Shown: in pieces, positions 59,891-64,000 of the stretch
Position numbering within the stretch: the stretch's first letter is position 1
Layout: each line of letters opens with the position of its first letter
Origin: Diadema setosum
Taxonomy: Eukaryota > Echinodermata > Echinoidea > Diadematoida > Diadematidae
Direction of reading: 5' to 3'
Length of the DNA stretch: 64,000 nucleotides
Assembly: GCA_033980235.1 (NCBI GenBank)
Contig: CM067067.1
Coordinates: 35,881,200 to 35,945,199, forward strand
The notes under the pieces: generated by a model
Seen by the model: the letters and a program-made list of their open reading frames with translations, nothing else
Database searches by the model: none
Told to the model about the DNA's origin: nothing
Position numbers and translations under genes: made by a program

Positions 59891-61643
59891 TATATATTAT
59901 ATCTATATAATTATATATAACTTATATAAAGTTAACGAAAGGGTTATAGATAAGGAGATCGAGGAAGAGAAAAGGAGACTATAAAACATCAGAGATACAG
60001 TGTACATACAGTAACAAGCTTTGTCAAGGGGAAAAACAAAGACAGACAGACAGACAGAACCCCCCACGCACACACACACATACACACGCTCACAATCGAC
60101 AGTGTATGCTTGTATAAGTCTACACCTCCCCCCCCCCAAAAAAAAAAAGTGAGAAAGGAGAAAGATAAAAAAGAATGAAAAGAAGCATACAGAATGCAGA
60201 GATAGTGAGAGAAAGAGAGAGAGAGAGAAAGAGAAAGAGAGGAGAGAGATAGAAATATATGTGAGATATGATTCTAATCATGGATATAGACTGTGATGAA
60301 ATCAGAAAGAGTGATAAGAGAGAAAAACCAGAGAGGGAGATAAGCAGGGAGGAGACAGACATACAGAAGGAGGAGAAGGGGCGGGAGAGATACTTGTTAG
60401 GGAAAATAGAGAAATTAGCCCCGTGATATATAAAGGGAGATATAATTGGCAGGGCCGAATATGGCACCCGCGTCGTGGGACTGGGGAGGCCGAGCTGGTT
60501 CGTTTGTGAATCATAAATTATTAGTTAATGTTTCTGCATCCCCTGCCCTGGGGGACGGGTCGTCGTCGAAATGTAAACAAGGGACATTCAGAAATGAGAC
60601 ATGCCACGCGTTCTGCATGATATCCATTTCCCATTTTTCCCCCTCTACGTCCAAAGCCAAAGTCATTTCTGCTGCAGAGCACGGCGCAACTTGCGAGACA
60701 CAGTGTAGTTGGTGAGAGGAAGGTGGGGAGGGGGGGGGGGGGGATCATTCTGTCAATGAACTTCATCCACATGGTCAAACTGCAACTCATAATGACTTGT
60801 CTAGAGGACTATTTGTGTCAAACGGTTGCACCATTGAATATATTTATGTCACATTATGACCAGAAAAGTGCGATTTTCAGTCGAGGTCGTGTTTTTTATT
60901 TCCGACTCCCAGTCGATCTGAGAAAGACAGCAATTTGACACTTTTCGCAGCAGAAGTGGAATGATGGATTAAAGTATGTCTCATTTTGGCAGTGACAGCT
61001 GCAATGTAAACCAGTAGAAAGTGTATTTACAATATACAATACCTGCTTGGATATTGCAGCTTGACATATTAATTATCAACATCGGTACATCAGGATGCTA
61101 ACTCTCCCCCCCCCCCCCCCCAAAAAAAAAAAAAAAAAAAAAAAAACAAGAGGGGAAAAAAAAGAGAGTATTAGTTCACTGGTCGACGCAGCCACATACA
61201 ATAATGTTCCTCCAAGCATTTTATTAAAGTTTGGTTTTATAATGTCAGATTATGTGGAAGTCCGACAAGTAATAAACATAGTGCGTCTCGCTATTACTAA
61301 AAATCAGCAAAAAGCAAGGATTTACTAATTACATCTACATGATGAGAAAGAATATGAGATTTCGCGTACAATGTTAAATTCGAGAAAATAGGCCAGAGTC
61401 TATGATACTGACAATATTTCTAAAACGACTGTAGGCATCATGGTATAAAAAGAAAAACAGATACCAACTAAAGAAAGGAGAACCGCAACTCTGTTCTTAC
61501 ATCGACGGGATTGAAAAGAAGAGTTCATTATCAGCATCCAGCAACATTACATTTCCTTCTTTTTTTTGACAACGGTTAGCCACTCACCTCTAGATTGCCA
61601 TGACTTCAGCAAAGAAAAAGCTGTTACACCGTGTAATCATGAC
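59891..61643. other. Low-complexity tracts and one GC-rich block
   Basis: C10A10-type junction at 60127-60149, GA-rich repeats at 60203-60255, a G16-type run at 60725-60743, and a C15 run followed by a long A run at 61106-61147. The block 60440-60620 is GC-richer and has an unmatched 89-codon frame on each strand. It may be a regulatory element. No gene supported. Confidence 0.5.
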
Positions 61644-61918
61644 GGGTGCAATCGTTAGTCCGAAGGTTCGTTATTCCGAAGGTTCGTTAATCCGAAACAC
61701 ACAAATTCCCTATACCTAGGGGTTCGTTAATCCGAAAATGAAAAAGGGTTCGTTAATCCGAACATTAATTCTTGTGGCGTTATTCCGAAGGTTCGTTATT
61801 CCGATGGCTCGTTGATCCGACAATGAAATAGGGTCCGTAACGAACCTTCGGTATAACGAGCTTTGTTTTATTTTCGGATTAACGAACCTTCGGAATAACG
61901 AACTGTAACCATCATGAC
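61636..61918. mobile_element. 267-bp inverted-repeat element with 8-bp target duplication
   Basis: ATCATGAC occurs at 61636-61643 and again at 61911-61918, flanking 61644-61910. The left end is GGGTGCAATCGTTAGTCCGA; the right end is the approximate inverse, finishing AACGAACTGTAACC. The body is made of direct and inverted copies of GGTTCGTTAATCCGAA and GGTTCGTTATTCCGAA. An 8-bp duplication suits hAT-type MITEs, though the ends do not show the usual CAGGG start. The 144-codon minus-strand frame across it (RRFVNPK repeats) is repeat-derived. Confidence 0.75.
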
Positions 61919-62084
61919 TGAGTTCCAATACACACTTTGTCTGTTTGTGTCTCCTTCTTAGTTCTCTCATCGTGATGAATCTCTTGGGATAAATAATGCC
62001 CATGCAGGTATAGCTGATCTGCAAAACTGAGATCATTAGTGTGTTACGGTGGTATAAGTAGTGGTGGTTGGGGTCATAGTACGA

Positions 62085-62300
62085 GACCGACACCCACGAA
62101 TCATGCAGCCCACGAGTTGGACATAAAAAAACCCCAAAAAACATGTCCATGAGTCATACAGCCCACGAGTCATGACAGCCCATGAGTTCGACACTATATA
62201 GGTAAAAACAGCCCTCGAGTTAGACATTATAACACGGGGCTTACTGCGTCTGTCTCGTGGGCCTTGTTTGCTTTGTGTCGAACTCCTGGGCTGTGTGATT
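62085..62300. repeat. Cluster of CAGCCCACGAGT direct and inverted repeats
   Basis: CAGCCCACGAGTTGGACAT and close variants occur near 62107, 62158, 62177 and 62210. The inverse GTGTCGAACTCCTGGGCTGT is near 62275. The GTCTCGTGGGCC at 62250 is another inverse piece. It is probably a short non-autonomous element with repeated internal units, like its neighbour at 61.64 kb. Ends not defined. Confidence 0.55.
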
Positions 62301-62468
62301 GGTGGATGTCAAACCCGTGACGTGCATCGCGATAGTTAACCCTTTGTGTCATTGCTTTGAGTTCAGATCGACACACACACTCACACAAAATATCAAAGCC
62401 TTGCATGTACTGTCTAAAGTCTCTGATGCAAAAAGAGTTATCCAAGGAAGGACTGTTCAAACAACACC

Positions 62469-62552
62469 TTAAAAAAAAAAAAAAAGGGGGGGGGTATAAC
62501 ACAGAAGTCTTGAAATAGGTGATCTCGGGTTCGAATCCTGTCCGGTAAATAT
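62469..62552 (+). repeat. A15G9 tract and tRNA-like (SINE-type) fragment
   Basis: An A-run followed by a G-run (62470-62494) precedes AAGTCTTGAAATAGG, which resembles a tRNA-Ser(UGA) anticodon loop, and CTCGGGTTCGAATCCTGTCC, a near-perfect T arm with the B box GGTTCGAATCC. The 5' half of the tRNA is missing. Antisense frames with RIRTRDHLF or DSNPRSP are the usual tRNA artefacts. Confidence 0.5.
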
Positions 62553-63120
62553 GGCCTTGGACAAACTTTCTTTAAACACTTTCTGTCTCTTGCTCCGGGT
62601 GTAAAAGCGATCAAGACAATGTTCTGGTAGCGGTTTGACAAAGGGTTCTCGTGGGGGAACATTCCTTGAGCTACAGAGTCCTCCTTCATGACAGTGCATG
62701 ATGAGCATTGTTCTGAGGCCTATTTATCATTGTTACTGATACTTCTGCTATTGCTACTGCTGCTTCTTCCACTATAGGTTTTCCAGCCATTTTCTTAAAC
62801 TCTTCATTCAATTTTATCAATTTTCAATTCTGATTCTTCCGGAGAAGCTTACTGCCTCCAGATGTAAGGTTCTATGTCTTCAGATTTTCGTCAATGTTGG
62901 TTTTGTTATTGAGAATGTAAATTTCGGCATTCAAATTTGTGAAATGTCAATAAAACATTGTCGTCGAATGTCTCTGCCCCATAGTGACTTAACGATGATG
63001 GGACAAAATGGCCACTTTATGAAACAAAATAATTATTTTGTCATTCGAATTTGTCGAGTGTTATGTAAGTCTTTGTTTTTTCGTGATATCAATAGCAGTA
63101 GCAGTAGATGTAATGTAGTG
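62553..63120. other. Unique sequence, no gene seen
   Basis: AT-rich unique DNA. A small inverted pair around ACAAAATAATTATTTTGT occurs near 63024-63043. Nothing else notable. Confidence 0.5.
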
Positions 63121-63135
63121 TTATCACCATCATCG

Positions 63136-63199
<64 letters not shown>

Positions 63200-63205
63200 T
63201 ATCAT
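63121..63205. repeat. (ATC)n microsatellite
   Basis: TCA/ATC trinucleotide array. The poly-Ser frame is an artefact. Confidence 0.92.
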
Positions 63206-64000
63206 ACTGTAACGTTTTCTGATTTCGTCAACGAGTTTTCAAACTTGATAGAGGGTGGTTTGTGCTTATTCCAAACTTTTATGGAAGACAAAAACTGACG
63301 CTGCTTTTTTTTTATCGACCTCACCAGCTCTAAATCCGATCCAATTGCCACCAAGCTGACATAATTTCGTCAATAATGTTACGTTGGCAAGAATAAATCA
63401 GCGAGGATTATCCGCATTTCTGAGGTGACATTAATGACATTACTGGCAAATGCTGCTGAAAAAACACACGCTTGCTGGTTAAAGGGTATAGTGCAGTTTT
63501 AATGTCATCATTGCAATTAAAAAGGCAAACGTTTCCGTTCTTTCGAGGTTCGCTTTTTTTACATATCCTGCTTTTAACTTTTGCAAAGTTTAAGCTTTGG
63601 TAAATGTAACAAAGAAAATAATGTCCGTTAGACATAGCAACCTAACGCTATTCTTTGTTATGATTGCAGGGTATATAAACAAACTACATAAGGGAATCAG
63701 AGACGTGTAAAAAATATGAGGTACGTACAAGGCCCTGTTTTGCTGCCTTTTTAAGATTCTTGCTTTGATTTTATACGACGATCCCTAATTCCTTCTTGTG
63801 TATTTTGGTTCAAATCGAGAGTCGAATATTACTTCCGAAGCTAAGAATTACGTTGAATATTCTGTTCTGTAGGTTAAAGCTCCTACTTCTCCAAATTGGC
63901 AACACAGCCCGTAATGTCTTGCATGTGGGCAATACCTTCTGGGTGATAAACTCAAGGTACGGGCGCGGCTCACATCTTACGGATCGTCAGGCGTCAATTT
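63206..64000. other. Unique AT-rich sequence to window end
   Basis: No gene, structured repeat or recognisable regulatory array seen. The minus-strand 75-codon frame at 63408-63635 matches no family. Confidence 0.5.

Noticed and set aside
61716..62150. 144-codon minus-strand frame
   Set aside because: It runs through the 267-bp inverted-repeat element and the CAGCCCACGAGT cluster. Its RRFVNPK/RRFVTDP repeats are translations of GGTTCGTTAATCCGAA units.
62469..62552. Functional tRNA-Ser gene
   Set aside because: Only the anticodon-loop and T-arm region is recognisable. The 5' half and acceptor pairing are absent.

Overview
This window looks like intergenic DNA from an animal nuclear genome. 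It is AT-rich and full of di-, tri-, tetra- and pentanucleotide repeats. I found no convincing complete protein-coding gene: most long open frames are low-complexity or lie inside repeats. The repeat content (LINE 3' ends with pentanucleotide tails, many short inverted-repeat elements, a rolling-circle transposon array) and the recurring TAGGCCTA / TAGGGCCTA motif suggest a marine invertebrate deuterostome, most likely an echinoderm such as a sea urchin. That placement is inference, at moderate confidence.

Layout. 0-16 kb is unique AT-rich sequence with microsatellites and three LINE 3' fragments: minus strand near 0.5 kb, plus strand near 11.6 kb, and plus strand near 14.5-15.2 kb with a recognisable reverse-transcriptase C-terminus. 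16-24 kb holds two tiny palindromic insertions of 25 and 26 bp with 7-bp target duplications, a 119-bp fold-back element, a 310-bp palindromic MITE, a minus-strand LINE 3' end and the best candidate for a coding exon (22930-22995, plus strand, ending at a strong splice donor). 24-41 kb is mostly unique sequence with simple repeats, GC-richer islands and a second copy of the palindromic MITE at 33.8 kb. A 571-bp element with arms of about 230 bp lies at 41.05-41.62 kb, and another LINE 3' end follows near 42.9 kb.

The main structure is 43.75-58.56 kb: a head-to-tail array of six non-autonomous rolling-circle elements of Helitron2/Helentron type. Full 5' ends start AGGTGATCCG. The matching inverse CGGATCACCT lies internally near the 3' end, followed by a 9-bp-stem hairpin and terminal CTAG, and units join at TT. 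One copy is inserted inside another, which fixes the element boundaries. Each unit carries perfect CRE palindromes (TGACGTCA) in its 5' half and DR1-type nuclear-receptor motifs (GGGTCAAAGGTCA) in repeated 3' modules.

58.6-64 kb returns to simple repeats. It also has a 267-bp element with an 8-bp target duplication at 61.64-61.91 kb, a second inverted/direct repeat cluster at 62.1-62.3 kb, and a tRNA-like remnant at 62.5 kb. No genes act together here. The content is best read as transposon debris and possible regulatory DNA around at most the first exon of one gene.
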